From contig JADJLO010000017.1 of NCBI GenBank assembly GCA_016710075.1, positions 62,001-126,000 on the forward strand: 64,000 nucleotides of DNA. The letters are read 5' to 3'. The position numbers and the translations under genes were made by a program. The stretch comes from Acidobacteriota bacterium (GTDB taxonomy: Bacteria; Acidobacteriota; Blastocatellia; RBC074). Below, in pieces: positions 37,514-49,117 of the stretch (the stretch's first letter is position 1; every line of letters begins with the position of its first letter). Below the pieces are notes generated by a model. It had not been told where the DNA came from. It made no database searches and saw nothing but the letters and a program-made list of their open reading frames with translations.

Positions 37514-39495
37514 ACCAGGTAAATACCCCGACATTTCGCTTACTCGTAATCTCTCTTCTGTTGCTGCTGTCATTTGCCGGCGAGCTGCAAGCGCAAACTC
37601 CTCCGGCACAAGAACCAGCAAAAAAAGCTGAAGGGGATCCGTTAGCACCCCCGCAACCACCGCCGCTGCCTGCCGGCATGACCGGTTCAGATACCAGCGA
37701 CCCGCGCTTCAAATTGAAACCGGGCCTGTACGACGCAGAAGCAATAGCGAAGGGCATGAAGCACATTTTGCTGCTCAAAAAACCTGATCAGTTTCAACTC
37801 GGTTCCGATGATGCCGATAATCCCAAAGTGCAAAAGACCCTGGGTTTGCTCGGTATCTCAGATACTTCAAAAATGCCTAAGCCAATGCAAACCGTAATGG
37901 CGCAACTGGCGTTTGCCAATTCCGATCTTGCGTTCCAGCGAAAATATCTGTTCCAGGGGAATTTCTATGGCGTCAGCATCTATGACATTTCCAATCCCGC
38001 GAAGGCCAGGTTGGTAACGTCAATGGTTTGCCCGGGCGGACAAGGTGACGTGTCGGTTTATAAGAACTTGATGTTTATGTCGGTCGAAATGCCCAATGGC
38101 CGCCTTGATTGCAGCCCACAAGGTTTTGCACCACCGCCGCCGCCGAAAGCAGGCGAAGAGAACCAGCCGACGTTGCCCGCCCCCTCAAAAGAGCGGTTTC
38201 GCGGCGTGCGGATTTTCGACATCTCCAACATCAGAAGCCCAAAGCAAATTGCCGCCGTGCAAACCTGTCGCGGTTCGCATACGCATACGCTGGTCGTAGA
38301 CCCGAAGGATAAGAACAACGTTTATATCTACGTTTCCGGCACTTCGGTCGTGCGCCAGAGCGAAGAGTTGGCCGGATGTTCAGGGGAAACGCCGGATAAA
38401 AACCCGAACACTTCGCTGTTTCGCATTGAGGTCATCAAAGTCCCGCTGGCTGCGCCGCAGAATGCCAGAGTTGTATCCAGCCCGCGCGTGTTTATGGATG
38501 CTCGCACCGGCGTCATCAACGCGTTGAGCAGCGGAACTACACATGGCGTAGACAAACCAACCTACAGCGACCAGTGCCACGATATTACTGTTTACTCTGC
38601 CCTGGCCCTGGCCGCAGGCGCCTGCTCTGGCAACGGCATCGTGCTCGACATCAAAGACCCAGTCAACCCGAAGCGTTTGGACGCCGTCAACGATCCAAAC
38701 TACGCTTATTGGCATTCGGCGTCGTTCTCGAACGACGGCTCAAAAGTCGTGTTCACCGATGAATGGGGCGGAGGAATGGGTGCGCGTTGCCGTCCCAACG
38801 ATCCGAACAAGTGGGGCGCGAACGCGGTATTTAACCTGAAAGATAACAAGCTGAGTTTTGCGAGCTATTACAAATTGCCCGCCGCTCAGGGCGATAGCGA
38901 AAATTGTGTAGCGCACAACGGCTCGCTCATTCCGGTTCCGGGGCGCGACCTGAAAATACAAGCATGGTATCAGGGCGGCCTCTCCGTGATGGATTTCACC
39001 GACGCAAACAAGCCGGTTGAGATTGCCTATTTCGACCGTGGGCCTATTGATCCCAAGATGCTCGTTCTCGCCGGCTCCTGGTCTGCTTATTGGTACAACG
39101 GTCACATCTACTCTTCAGAAATCGCGCGCGGGCTGGACATCCTGGAACTAAGCCCCAGCGAGTTACTGACCCAGAATGAAATTGACGCCGCGAAAACGGT
39201 GCAAGTGGCTGAACTCAACGTCCAGAACCAGCAAAAGAACGTGTGGCCAGCCAAGTTGGTCGTAGCCAAAGCATATCTTGACCAGTTGGAGCGCTCGCAG
39301 GCGCTGCCCGCCGATCAGATCACTGCCTTGCGCAGCGCGATTCAAAAAGCAGAGAGTTCACGGCTGACAACAGGACGCGCAAAACTCCAGAGCTTCGCGC
39401 GCTCGCTGAAAGAAAGCGCCCCCAAAGCTCAGAGTGCAGTCGATGCGAAACGAATGCAGGCGCTGGCAGAAATCCTGCAGCACCCCGCAAAGTAA
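37510..39495 (+). CDS. Secreted LVIVD/beta-propeller repeat protein
   Basis: 661 aa. A signal peptide (RLLVISLLLLLSFAGELQAQ) and a Pro-rich linker precede six or so propeller blades with the LVIVD-type motif (GVSIYDISNPAKARLVTSM, GVRIFDISNIRSPKQIAAV, GIVLDIKDPVNPKRLDAV, GLSVMDFTDANKPVEIAYF). The C-terminal 100 residues are alpha-helical. With its DUF305 partner this pair is seen in related genomes; a role in extracellular metal or redox handling is plausible but unproven. Confidence 0.85.
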   Translation: MNQVNTPTFRLLVISLLLLLSFAGELQAQTPPAQEPAKKAEGDPLAPPQPPPLPAGMTGSDTSDPRFKLKPGLYDAEAIAKGMKHILLLKKPDQFQLGSDDADNPKVQKTLGLLGISDTSKMPKPMQTVMAQLAFANSDLAFQRKYLFQGNFYGVSIYDISNPAKARLVTSMVCPGGQGDVSVYKNLMFMSVEMPNGRLDCSPQGFAPPPPPKAGEENQPTLPAPSKERFRGVRIFDISNIRSPKQIAAVQTCRGSHTHTLVVDPKDKNNVYIYVSGTSVVRQSEELAGCSGETPDKNPNTSLFRIEVIKVPLAAPQNARVVSSPRVFMDARTGVINALSSGTTHGVDKPTYSDQCHDITVYSALALAAGACSGNGIVLDIKDPVNPKRLDAVNDPNYAYWHSASFSNDGSKVVFTDEWGGGMGARCRPNDPNKWGANAVFNLKDNKLSFASYYKLPAAQGDSENCVAHNGSLIPVPGRDLKIQAWYQGGLSVMDFTDANKPVEIAYFDRGPIDPKMLVLAGSWSAYWYNGHIYSSEIARGLDILELSPSELLTQNEIDAAKTVQVAELNVQNQQKNVWPAKLVVAKAYLDQLERSQALPADQITALRSAIQKAESSRLTTGRAKLQSFARSLKESAPKAQSAVDAKRMQALAEILQHPAK

Positions 39496-39810
39496 ACCGC
39501 AGTCAGAATCTGCTGCTGAATTTTTCCGTGATTGCGAACGCGGCTTTCACGGCACCAGACCATGGAATTCGCATGATTCCGGTGTCCACGTAGTCTTTAT
39601 GCTAATGGAGGCCTCCTGGCGTGTTCCAGCCATCAAAAAGCTGATGGATCACAACATTACTACCGTTCAAACGAGGGGCACGGATGACGATCTTGTCCGG
39701 TGTGTCGGAAATGCGTTGCCTCTGGAGAACGTGACCCGAGCGACGTGACGTGGCTGTTCACTGCGCCTGCGCCCAGAGTCGGAGTGCGAAGAAGTCTTTC
39801 GTGAGCTCAT
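39496..39810. other. Intergenic region with a possible remnant coding stretch
   Basis: No complete gene is supported. A plus-strand open frame (about 39606-39748, ending PLENVTRAT) looks like a broken C-terminus of unknown origin. This lies beside the attC-like element and may be part of the same cassette region. Confidence 0.3.
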
Positions 39811-39903
39811 GCGCCTAACGGTGGAGTTCAGCGGGCCGCCGCCATCCGCAAAAGTTTGGCCGGCAAGACAGCGGTACCTCCGATCGAACGATCTGTCAGG
39901 CGC
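39811..39903 (-). other. Integron attC-like element at the end of the kinase-like gene
   Basis: The two ends are inverted: GCGCCTAAC (39811-39819) against GTCAGGCGC (39895-39903), 8 of 9 complementary. They match the RYYYAAC / GTTRRRY-like core sites of integron attC elements, and the internal GTTCAGCGG / CGATCGAAC blocks are partly complementary with unpaired bases, as in folded attC. The stop codon of the 39896 gene lies within the right-hand core site, as in gene cassettes. No integrase gene is in the window and the inner fit is imperfect. Confidence 0.4.
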
Positions 39904-40390
39904 GCCCATGACGGACGACATTGAACCCCTCATCCTCTGATGGAGGCTGAAAATACATGGTGATGGCGTCGAACTCCGCCTCCGTGGTCCAGGGAGCGCC
40001 TGCAGGTAAATCCTTACTTCGATCCTTAAGCTGACTCTTGCACAAAGCATCTGACGCATCTATAAAATGCAACTCATGCTCAGCATTGGCGCCCTCGAAC
40101 AGATCTCTGAACCAGGTACGCTGCGCTTTTGTATTGGCAGGAAAGTCGAGTACGACAGAGATGCCTTTCGACAAGAGAGCACAAACGTGTGGCCCAAGAG
40201 CGTTATTCAATCGTGAAGAACACTTGACGAATCCCGGTATATCAGTAATCTCGCCGGGAAACAGGCAATCCAGCAACTCGTCCTGAACAAGCAGGACGGC
40301 ATTTTCTCGCTGGACCAACTCTCTCGCGAGAGTGGACTTCCCTGCCGCCATCTTGCCGCACAAGAAAATTAACTTCGCTGAAATACTCAT
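39896..40390 (-). CDS. P-loop kinase-like AAA ATPase, possible cassette gene
   Basis: 164 aa. The Walker A motif is FLCGKMAAGKSTLARELV and the protein has the size and layout of small kinases of the zeta-toxin / chloramphenicol-phosphotransferase-like AAA_33 group, with Asp in LLVQDELLD and VVLDFPANTKAQRTWF. It presumably phosphorylates a small molecule or nucleotide; the substrate is unknown. Its stop codon overlaps an attC-like core site, suggesting it entered on a gene cassette. A further GCCTGAC core-like site lies upstream at 40400-40406. Confidence 0.75.
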   Translation of the reverse strand: MSISAKLIFLCGKMAAGKSTLARELVQRENAVLLVQDELLDCLFPGEITDIPGFVKCSSRLNNALGPHVCALLSKGISVVLDFPANTKAQRTWFRDLFEGANAEHELHFIDASDALCKSQLKDRSKDLPAGAPWTTEAEFDAITMYFQPPSEDEGFNVVRHGRA

Positions 40391-40427
40391 GTTTTATACG
40401 CCTGACAACGCGTTCACCGGGTGTGCG

Positions 40428-42038
40428 CTATCGTTTTATTTCTGATGCCGGGGCACTAACCCGCACCGTGGGATACTTGATCCCCAATTGCTCCAGATAC
40501 GTGTCATATTTTGCCGGGTCGTAATACAGCTTCTTCATCTGCGGCCGGTACTCTTCCATGATCTTTTTGTTGAGCCAGATCGCGGGTTTATCCTGCGGAG
40601 AAATCAGCGGCTGATACTTCGCATCTTTGGTCTGCACGTCGCGGAAGTAATCCCAGGCTTGTTGCACCAGCGCAGGTTTCGTCAGCAGATCAATCATCGT
40701 CATCGCCAGAACTTTCGCGCCCGCCGTCACGCCTTTGTGAGCGATGGGCGTCGCCATCGAAATGGCGTTCGACCAATTGTGACCCGGCAGGTCGGGAATA
40801 TTCGATGGATAGTTCAATGTTACCGTCGGAACATTCCACGACACATCGCCGATGTCATCAGAGCCGCCACCCGTTCTTGCTTCTTCGCTGACCGGTCCGC
40901 GAATAGGGCGAAGTTGAGTAGCCAGGCCATTCTCAGGCACTTTCAACTCTTTTTGCAGCGCCTTTGCCAGGATCTGATCGGCTTCGCTCCACTGCGGCAA
41001 GCCGACCTGCTTGATGTTTTCGTACATAGCTTCGGCGACTGTCTTGTTCATGTGTGTCGGCCAGGCCGTTCCCAGCACGCGCGAAGTGAAAGAGGTTTTG
41101 GTCATGATCGCCGCGCCTTTCGCCATCTCATCGCCAGTCTCTCGCAACTCTTTGATGTGTTCGTAATCAAGTTCTCGAAAGTAGTACCAAACGCTTGCAG
41201 TCGGCGGCACGACGTTCGGCTGATCGCCGCCGTTGCTGATGACATAATGCGAACGTTGCTGCGTACGCAGATGCTCGCGTTTGAAGTTCCAACCGATGTT
41301 CATCAACTCCACTGCATCAAGCGCGCTACGCCCACGCCACGGCGCCGATGCCGCGTGCGCGCTCTCGCCTTTGAACGCGTACTCAACCGACACGAGGCCA
41401 GTTGTGGCGCTTTGCCCCCACGAGACACCGAGATTGTTACCGACGTGCGCGAACAGTGCGACATCCACATCCTTGAAGTAACCATCGCGCACGAAGTACG
41501 CTTTGGCGCCAAGCAACTCTTCGGCAACACCCGGCCAGAGTTTGATCGTGCCTGAAAGTTTTGCGCGCTCCATCAACCGTTTGACTGCAAGCGCGGCAGT
41601 GATGTTGAGCGGCACGCCGGAGTTATGCCCTTCGCCGTGGCCCGGCGCGCCTTCGATCATCGGATCGTGATAGGCGACGCCCGGTTTCTGCGAAGCCTGC
41701 GGGATGCAATCAATATCGGAGCCAAGCGCGAGCACCGGCTTGCCCGATCCCCACGTCGCTACCCAGGCGGTCGGAATGCCCGCGATGCCGCGTTCGATCT
41801 TGAAACCTTCTTTTTCAAGAATGCCGGTCAGATATTTCGAGGTTTCATACTCTTGAAATCCTAACTCGCCGAAACTGAACACCATATCAATCATGACCTG
41901 GGTTTGCTTCTTCATCGCCTCGACATCCTTGACGATTTGAGCCTTGTAATCCTGCGCCGGATCGGATTGTGGATACACGGCAGATACCAGCGTCAGACAT
42001 AACATCATCGTGCTAACTGTCCGGAGAATTCTTCGCAT
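40428..42038 (-). CDS. Secreted M20-family amidohydrolase (AbgB-like)
   Basis: 536 aa. Signal peptide (RTVSTMMLCLTLVSAVYPQ), then M20 metal-binding features: LALGSDIDCIP, GHGEGHNSG and GVAEELLGAK, with a dimerisation domain and GESAHAASAPWRGRSALDA. The pattern fits the p-aminobenzoyl-glutamate hydrolase / amidohydrolase subgroup. Export is unusual for the cytoplasmic members of that group. The substrate is unknown. Confidence 0.87.
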   Translation of the reverse strand: MRRILRTVSTMMLCLTLVSAVYPQSDPAQDYKAQIVKDVEAMKKQTQVMIDMVFSFGELGFQEYETSKYLTGILEKEGFKIERGIAGIPTAWVATWGSGKPVLALGSDIDCIPQASQKPGVAYHDPMIEGAPGHGEGHNSGVPLNITAALAVKRLMERAKLSGTIKLWPGVAEELLGAKAYFVRDGYFKDVDVALFAHVGNNLGVSWGQSATTGLVSVEYAFKGESAHAASAPWRGRSALDAVELMNIGWNFKREHLRTQQRSHYVISNGGDQPNVVPPTASVWYYFRELDYEHIKELRETGDEMAKGAAIMTKTSFTSRVLGTAWPTHMNKTVAEAMYENIKQVGLPQWSEADQILAKALQKELKVPENGLATQLRPIRGPVSEEARTGGGSDDIGDVSWNVPTVTLNYPSNIPDLPGHNWSNAISMATPIAHKGVTAGAKVLAMTMIDLLTKPALVQQAWDYFRDVQTKDAKYQPLISPQDKPAIWLNKKIMEEYRPQMKKLYYDPAKYDTYLEQLGIKYPTVRVSAPASEIKR

Positions 42039-42494
42039 ACGGATTCCTTTTTATGTTTTCTTCCTAATTCGATTTTTCGATTGACACTGATTGAGCGCGC
42101 CTGACAAACGGCGTAAGGAATGCTCTCCCGGGGCCTGACGCCCCCTTAACCGTGCCGCGCCTGTATAATTGCGTTAACCACGGAAACCCCTTGGCGCGGC
42201 TACGGTTGAACTGATGTTCAGCGGGCTTCGTTAGTCGGTTTTCTTTCTTCTAACTGTTTTGAGGTTCGGGTGACCCTTGATGTCAGCCGCAGTAAACAGT
42301 ATCCTGCGCCCATGATTTTGACAACCCGGATTGGCCCACCTTTGATACTCACATTTGGTGGCATTCACCTGGCTGCAATCCTGAGATTTAATATCAGACT
42401 AAGGTCTATTTAACTTCGGTTTAATGTGAAAGGAATATCCTGAACATTCATCCTTTCGTGGCACATCCCAAAACATAATTCATTGAGGAGAAAA
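42039..42494. other. Intergenic region with a strong imperfect hairpin
   Basis: About 456 bases between divergent genes. TTAACCGTGCCGCGCC (42146-42161) pairs with GGCGCGGCTACGGTTGAA (42193-42210) apart from two unpaired bases. GCGCCTGAC (42097-42105) and GTTAGTC (42230-42236) lie outside it and resemble the core sites at 39811-39903. A ribosome site GAGGAG lies just upstream of the 42495 ATG. No gene is supported. Confidence 0.4.
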
Positions 42495-42689
42495 ATGTCC
42501 CGAATCAGCGCGTTCCGCCTTGCGTTGCTTTTGACAGTTGCCGTCGGCGTAGCTGTTGAAGGAGGCTGGCTGGCTTCCGCCGAATTTCAAAGCCAGGTCC
42601 AGAATCAACCCGCTTCCGAAGGCCGCCCGATTTCACCAGCTGGCATGCTGTTGATTGACGCGACAACCAGGCTGCCTGCCCCTGGGCCC

Positions 42690-42905
<216 letters not shown>

Positions 42906-44605
42906 CCGCCAGGCGCGACCGCTTTCCGGCGGAGTAGAGAACAAAATCTGGGTGTTCCGCTTCACGCCCAGCACTCGCACGCCGATCAAGCCGACTTCAT
43001 CAGGGCCAAATACAAAAATGGAAGCGCCGTTCATTGATGTCAACGGTTTTGCTCTGCAGGCTCCGACACCACGCTATAATGGAGACTTTGCGCCAGTTTT
43101 TCCGACAGGTCTGACCCTGAGTCCGGATGGCGAAACGCTGTTTGTCGCCAATAACCTGGGTGACAGTATGGGGATTATTCGCAACTTGCGCAGCACCCGT
43201 GAACTGGTGCGCGTTGATTTACGGCGTGACAATCCGTTGCAGCCAATTTACCCCTACGGCGTTGCGGCCTTGCCGGCAAGCGATGGTAAAACAGCAAAAG
43301 TCTATGTTTCGTGCTGGAACGATGCGGCGCTGGCCGTGATTGATCCCAATAACCCAGGCAAGCCGATCAATCGCATTACGGTTGACCGCCATCCGACGGC
43401 GATGGTTTTCAATACCGCGAAGTCACGCTTATACGTCGTCAATTCCAATGCCGACAGCGTCTCGGTGATTGACACCACAGCAGATAAAGAGATTGAGCGC
43501 ATCAACGTCCGTCTGGCCGAAAAAGCCCAACTCGGTAGCAGCCCTGAAAGCCTGGCGTTGAGTACTGACGAGAAGACGCTTTTTGTCGCCAACGCGCATA
43601 GCAATGCCATCGCAGTCGTCGCACTTGCTCAAAGCGGAGGTGAAAAATCCAAACTGACCGGGTTGATTCCGACCGGGCAATATCCAGCCGCAATCGCCGT
43701 TGTCGGTCAAAGTCTGATCGTTGGGAATGGCAAAGGCACGGGCGTCGAGAATTCTTCGATGGTCGTCAACAATTCCGGTCGTGCGCCGAATGCACCGAAC
43801 GACCGTTTTCCGGCGGTACGCGGGCAAGGCGGCCAATACAGCGGCTCGCTGATTTCGGGCAATCTGAGCTTGATTGAAATTCCCAGCGAACGGCAGTTAT
43901 ACGGCTTCACGCAGCAGGTGCTGCGTAACAACGGCCTGATTGGCGAAGTGAAGACCAGGCTATTTGCCGGTACCAATCCAATCAAGCACGTGATCTACGT
44001 CATCAAGGAAAATCGCACCTACGATCAGGTTTTCGGCGATGTGGGACAGGCGGGCGATGGCACGAAAGCCGACGGCGATCCGAGTCTGGCCATCTTTGGT
44101 TACGGCGAAGCAGCGCGTTCACCCAAAGGCGGGTGGGGATCGTTTTTCGTCATCGGAAGCCAGCGCCGACGGCCACAATTGGTCCACGGCTGCCTTTTCG
44201 ACCGATTACGTGGATAAGGCGTATCGCTGGGAATATTCGGGGCGCGGACGCACTTATGATTACGAAGGCTTCAACCGCCTGCCCAATCTGGAACCCATTG
44301 ACGGCCTGCCTTCATTTTTCGCCAAGCCTGTGACTGCGGATTCGGTGATGGACTATCAGAAACGATTCGCGCCGGACGTCAATGGTGGGCCGACGGCCAG
44401 CCTGAGGCTGTATTGTGGGACGCGCCGGGGGCGCGGACCGCACAGATTCGGCCAACGCTATCAGACTGAAAGCAATCAACATCCGAAGACGACCAGACCT
44501 GACGCAGCTTCAGCCTTTGCTACAAACGTTCGCTGAAGGCCATTTCAGCGCCACTCAACTTCGATTTGACCCCGATTCTACGCCCACGGGGTCCGGGGGA
44601 ACAAA

Positions 44606-44965
<360 letters not shown>

Positions 44966-45368
44966 GGCAGGATTAGGCGGGGAACCCTGCCGGCATTCGA
45001 GAGCGCGCGCCTGCGAGCTGGGCGCCGGCAATGCAGCCAACGGGGGCGGCAACGATGAAGCCAATCGGCCAAACCCGATCAAGCCGATGCAGATGTGCTC
45101 AATCGCATCATCTGGTTTTCGGTGCGCGGCGACAGTTACCCCGAACAGCGCATCGCGCGGCTGCCCGCCTTCGATCTGATGTTGGTGGGCTTGCGGCCTG
45201 AAGATGATGAGAACGAAGAGAGAGAACGCCTGGAAAGACGGCACGATGCGAAACCCCGGCGCGTTTTGACGGCGCGTCGCTGAGCGCATGTTGTGAGGAA
45301 CGCGACCTTTGCGAACCACTTGGCGATTGACCGAAAACGCGCACGTGGATTTTGCCGTGATGAATTTG

Positions 45369-45414
45369 CCGGAACCAGGTATTTGGATAAGAACTACCGC
45401 ATACCTGGTTCCGG
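45369..45414. repeat. Perfect 14-bp inverted repeat, 18-nt loop
   Basis: CCGGAACCAGGTAT at 45369-45382 and its exact complement at 45401-45414. It lies in the gap before the second propeller gene. There is no T-run after either arm, so it is not a normal terminator; it may be an operator, leader hairpin or repeat unit. Confidence 0.6.
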
Positions 45415-45523
45415 TGTGGACGCGGCGGGAATTAATTTCTTTGTCCGGCTGCGGTATCAGTTCTGAGGGGAAAATGTCTTGTGTTGAAGCTCAAGCAGTA
45501 TTGACCAAAACCTAGGAGATCTC

Positions 45524-48021
45524 ATGCGTAAATCTGCCTTCATTGCCATTGCCGTTTTACTGGCCGTCACGACCGCTGGCGTCGCGGGCGGTTATCAAAA
45601 ACTGAAATCCATTCTGCGACCTGGCCCGAACGCCGATGGACAAAGCATTACGCTGCCCGTCGGCTGGCGCATCACGCCTGCCGGACGGCATCTCTCTTTG
45701 CCCGGCGATATGGCGATGAAGATCGTCGTCAGCCCCGATGGCAAACACGCATTCGTCAACACGGCGGGCTGGCACGATCACAGCGTCAGCGCAATTGAGC
45801 TGGCCGGCGAAAAAATCGTCAGCACCATCAACGTCGGCAAGGACTGGACCGGAATGGCGCTAAATGAAAAGACCAACGAACTGTTTGTTTCGGGCGGCGG
45901 CGAATTGACCTCGCAGTTCGCTGGATTGGCCAAACAGCGCGGCGTCAGCGACACGATGCTTGACGCACTGAAACTGCCCGTACTGCGGCTGGATTTCACC
46001 AGCGGCAAACTTGAATCTCAGCCGTCGCTGCCAATTGAGGGACTGACCGGCAAAGAACGCTTTGTCGCAGGACTGACGTATGGCACGGATGGCTCGCTGT
46101 ATGTGGTGAACACACAGAACGACACCGTCTACCGGTTGAGCGGCGCGAATTTCAAAGCGCAGGTCTCTGCCAAAGTCGGTTACCGGCCCTATGCAGCCGC
46201 CCTTGCGCCAAACGGCAAAACCCTGGCTGTGTCGAACTGGGGCGATGAATCGGTCAGCCTGCTCGAAGCGGCAACGCTCAAAGAAACCGCCAAACTGAAA
46301 GTGGGCAGCCATCCGAATGATCTGGCCTACAGCAAAGACGGGCGCTTGTTCGTGGCCAATGCCGGATCAAACAGCGTCAGCGTGATCCGCGATGGCAAAG
46401 TGATCGAAACGATTCGCACTTCGTTCGAGCCGAAGGCTCTGGTCGGTTCTACCCCCGTGGCGCTGGCAATTACGGGCGACGGGCGGCGGCTTTACGTTGC
46501 CAATGCCGACAACAACGACATCGCGATGATTGATATCGGCAATGCGCGCGAATCCGAAGTGCTGGGCTTCATCCCGACCGGCTGGTATCCGACCGCGCTC
46601 GGGGTTTCGCCTGATGGCAAGAAGCTCTTTGTCGGCACGGGCAAGGGCGGCATGCGATTGCGCGGCAATTTCCCGGCGGCGACCGAATACAAAATCGTTT
46701 CGCCTGATCCCCAGAAGCCTTACGATTATGTCGGCTCGCAACTCGAAGGCACATTTTCGATCATTGACGTGCCCGACCGTGCACAACTCACCGCCTACAC
46801 CGCGCAGGTGAAAAGCAACTTCCCGAATCCGGCGGCGCAAATTGATCAGGCGCATGCCGACCGGATTACCAAAGAGACTTTTCCGAAGATCAAACACGTG
46901 CTCTACATAATTCGCGAAAACCGCACCTACGATCAGGTGCTGGGCGATCTGGGCAAAGGCAACGGCGACCCGAACCTGACGCTGTTCGGTGCAGACGTAA
47001 CGCCCAACGCGCACAAACTGGCGCGCGAAACAGTCATCCTCGACAACCTCTATTGCAATGGCGAAGTTTCCCAGGACGGCCACCAGTGGTCGAACGCGGC
47101 ATATGCGACTGATTACACCCAGAAGGCCTGGGTCAACAGCTACAGCCGCCGCGGCGAACCTGAGGCCGACGAACGACTGACTGCGTCCCCCGCCGGATAT
47201 TTGTGGGACAACTGCAAAAGCACGGAAAGACCTACCGCAGCTACGGCGAATTCGCGTCGTTTCGTTCGACGCCAGACAGCGAACCTGAATTTAGAGGCGC
47301 TTCCGGCTTGCGTGAAAACGCGAGCGCGGAATGGTCGAAGGTGAAAAATACGGGGGGCGGCCGCCAGCGTGACCCGAAGCTGGCCGAAGTCTTCATCAAA
47401 GAGTTGAAAGAGGCCGAAAGCCGGGGCGAGTGGTGGAATTTTATGGTGATGTCGCTGGGGGAAAATCACACGGATGGATTAACGGCGGGGCGCTTCACGC
47501 CGACCGCCTGCGTTGCGTCGAACGATCTCGCGCTGGGAATGATCGTCGAAGCCGTCAGCAAATCGAAGTTCTGGCTGGAAACGGCGATCTTCGTTATCGA
47601 AGATGATGCGCAAAACGGTCCCGATCACGTGGATGCGCGCCGCACGGTCGGTCTGGTCTATTCGCCATATGTGATGCGTGGCGGCATTGTGGATAGCACA
47701 ATGTACACAACGGTTTCCTACTTGCGCACGATGGAAATGATTTTGGGCTTGCCACCGATGACGCAATATGACCAATTGGCGACACCGCTCTATCACGTTT
47801 TCACCACGACGCCGACGCTTACGGCCTACACTCACGAAGATGCCCGCGTGGATCTGCTGGCGAAGAATCCGGCGACAGGCGAAGGCGCTCGCCGTTCGGC
47901 GCGTCTGGACTTTTCTGATTACGACCGCGCTGATTTTGACGAATTGAATCTGATTTTGTGGAATGCGCTTAAGGGCACACCGATGCCTGCGCCAGTGCGA
48001 AGCGCGCTTCTTACACGGTAA
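45524..48021 (+). CDS. YVTN beta-propeller / phosphoesterase fusion protein, frameshifted
   Basis: Restored length is about 830 aa. The N-terminal half is a seven-bladed YVTN-type propeller (PDGKHAFVNTAGWHDHSVSA, NGKTLAVSNWGDESVSLL, DGRRLYVANADNNDIAMIDI). The C-terminal half is an alkaline-phosphatase-superfamily phosphoesterase: KHVLYIIRENRTYDQVLGD, GEVSQDGHQWSNAAYATDY, MSLGENHTDGLTAG, AIFVIEDDAQNGPDHVDARR. One base missing at 47209-47211 (GGGACAAC for GGGACCAAC) restores LWDQLQKHGKTYRSYGEF. AGGAG before the ATG. Export (signal peptide at residues 1-23) suggests phosphate release outside the cell; a paralogue, damaged, lies upstream. Confidence 0.87.
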
Positions 48022-48100
48022 TTGCCTGGGCAAATGATTTCAATTCCCTTCAGCAGAAAGTGCCGGTAATACAGCAGTACCAATCTGAAAGGCCCCGTTT

Positions 48101-48430
48101 ATGAATGCGAGAGAGAAATTGAAATTGAAGCACTCTCTGACAATTGCGGGGTTCTGGGATGACGAAGAGAGCGATCCCGTCATTGATGAGAAGGCGACTG
48201 GTGCCTTGTTGCTGAAAATTGAGAAGAGGCTGGCAGGCGGAGCTTATCTTTTTTTTCCGCCAGCCTCTGCCTCGCCCAACCAATGCGAAGTGCGGGTCAA
48301 CTGGGCCCAGATGACATCCGTTCTGGCACGGGACGAAGAGTTACCTGTGGCCTTATGCCTTGCAGCGCTGGAACTGCCTAACTTTCTGAAACGTCACCCG
48401 GAGTGCGCGGCGATTGCCGAAGAGAAATAA
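48101..48430 (+). CDS. Hypothetical protein, 109 aa
   Basis: A 109-aa cytoplasmic-looking protein (FWDDEESDPVIDEKATGALL, LAALELPNFLKRHPECAAIA). No family recognised. The next gene starts 50 bases on in the same direction. Codon use resembles its neighbours. The ribosome site is weak, so the exact start is provisional. Confidence 0.5.
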   Translation: MNAREKLKLKHSLTIAGFWDDEESDPVIDEKATGALLLKIEKRLAGGAYLFFPPASASPNQCEVRVNWAQMTSVLARDEELPVALCLAALELPNFLKRHPECAAIAEEK

Positions 48431-48479
48431 GATGATGAGGACATGGGTGACTCCTTTTCGGCATTGAGCAGGAACAAGC

Positions 48480-49112
48480 ATGGAAAACACAGATTGGCGC
48501 GACAAACAATTTCAATGGATGGGCGTATTGCCGTTGCTCATCTTTCTTTACCGGTTGATCCAGTACATCAGCGTCGGCACGCCAGATTGGATTATGTATA
48601 ACTGCCACCTTTCGACGCTGTTACTGGCCGTAGCGATGTTAACCAGTTGGAAACCGGGAATTCGCATTGCCGCGATTTGGCTCGTCATCGGATTGCCGAT
48701 GTGGCTGATTGACGCCTGGGTGACGCAGGTCATCTGGGTGGCTTCGATTGTTTCCCATTTGGGCGGCTTTCTGCTGGCCATTTACGCGATTCGTAAAGTG
48801 CGAGCGACCGGGAAAAGCTGGCTGCCTGCGCTCGCCTGGTTTTTGTTCTGGCAGCTTGTCACGCGCTACACGACCGTGCCGGAACTGAATGTAAACATCG
48901 CGCATATGCCTTACGAAGCCTGCAAAAGCTGGTTCGCAAATTACTGGCAATTCTGGCCTGTGGGTGCGCTGGTTGCCGGGTTGATGGTGTATGGCGTGGA
49001 GTTCGGTTTGTGGAAGCTGTATCCGTTGCAAAAAGTGGAAAGTACCGATGAAACGGCATATTTCGCCCCAGCAATTGATGAAAACCCTGAAAGTGTCGCT
49101 GCGACGTTTTGA
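48480..49112 (+). CDS. Predicted multi-pass membrane protein
   Basis: 210 aa with about five or six hydrophobic segments (WMGVLPLLIFLYRLIQYI, LSTLLLAVAMLTSW, IAAIWLVIGLPMWL, GFLLAIYAIRKV, LAWFLFWQLVTRY, GALVAGLMVYGVEFGLW). No family is recognised. It converges with the pst operon, six bases from the pstB2 end. Confidence 0.65.
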   Translation: MENTDWRDKQFQWMGVLPLLIFLYRLIQYISVGTPDWIMYNCHLSTLLLAVAMLTSWKPGIRIAAIWLVIGLPMWLIDAWVTQVIWVASIVSHLGGFLLAIYAIRKVRATGKSWLPALAWFLFWQLVTRYTTVPELNVNIAHMPYEACKSWFANYWQFWPVGALVAGLMVYGVEFGLWKLYPLQKVESTDETAYFAPAIDENPESVAATF

Positions 49113-49117
49113 ATAAA

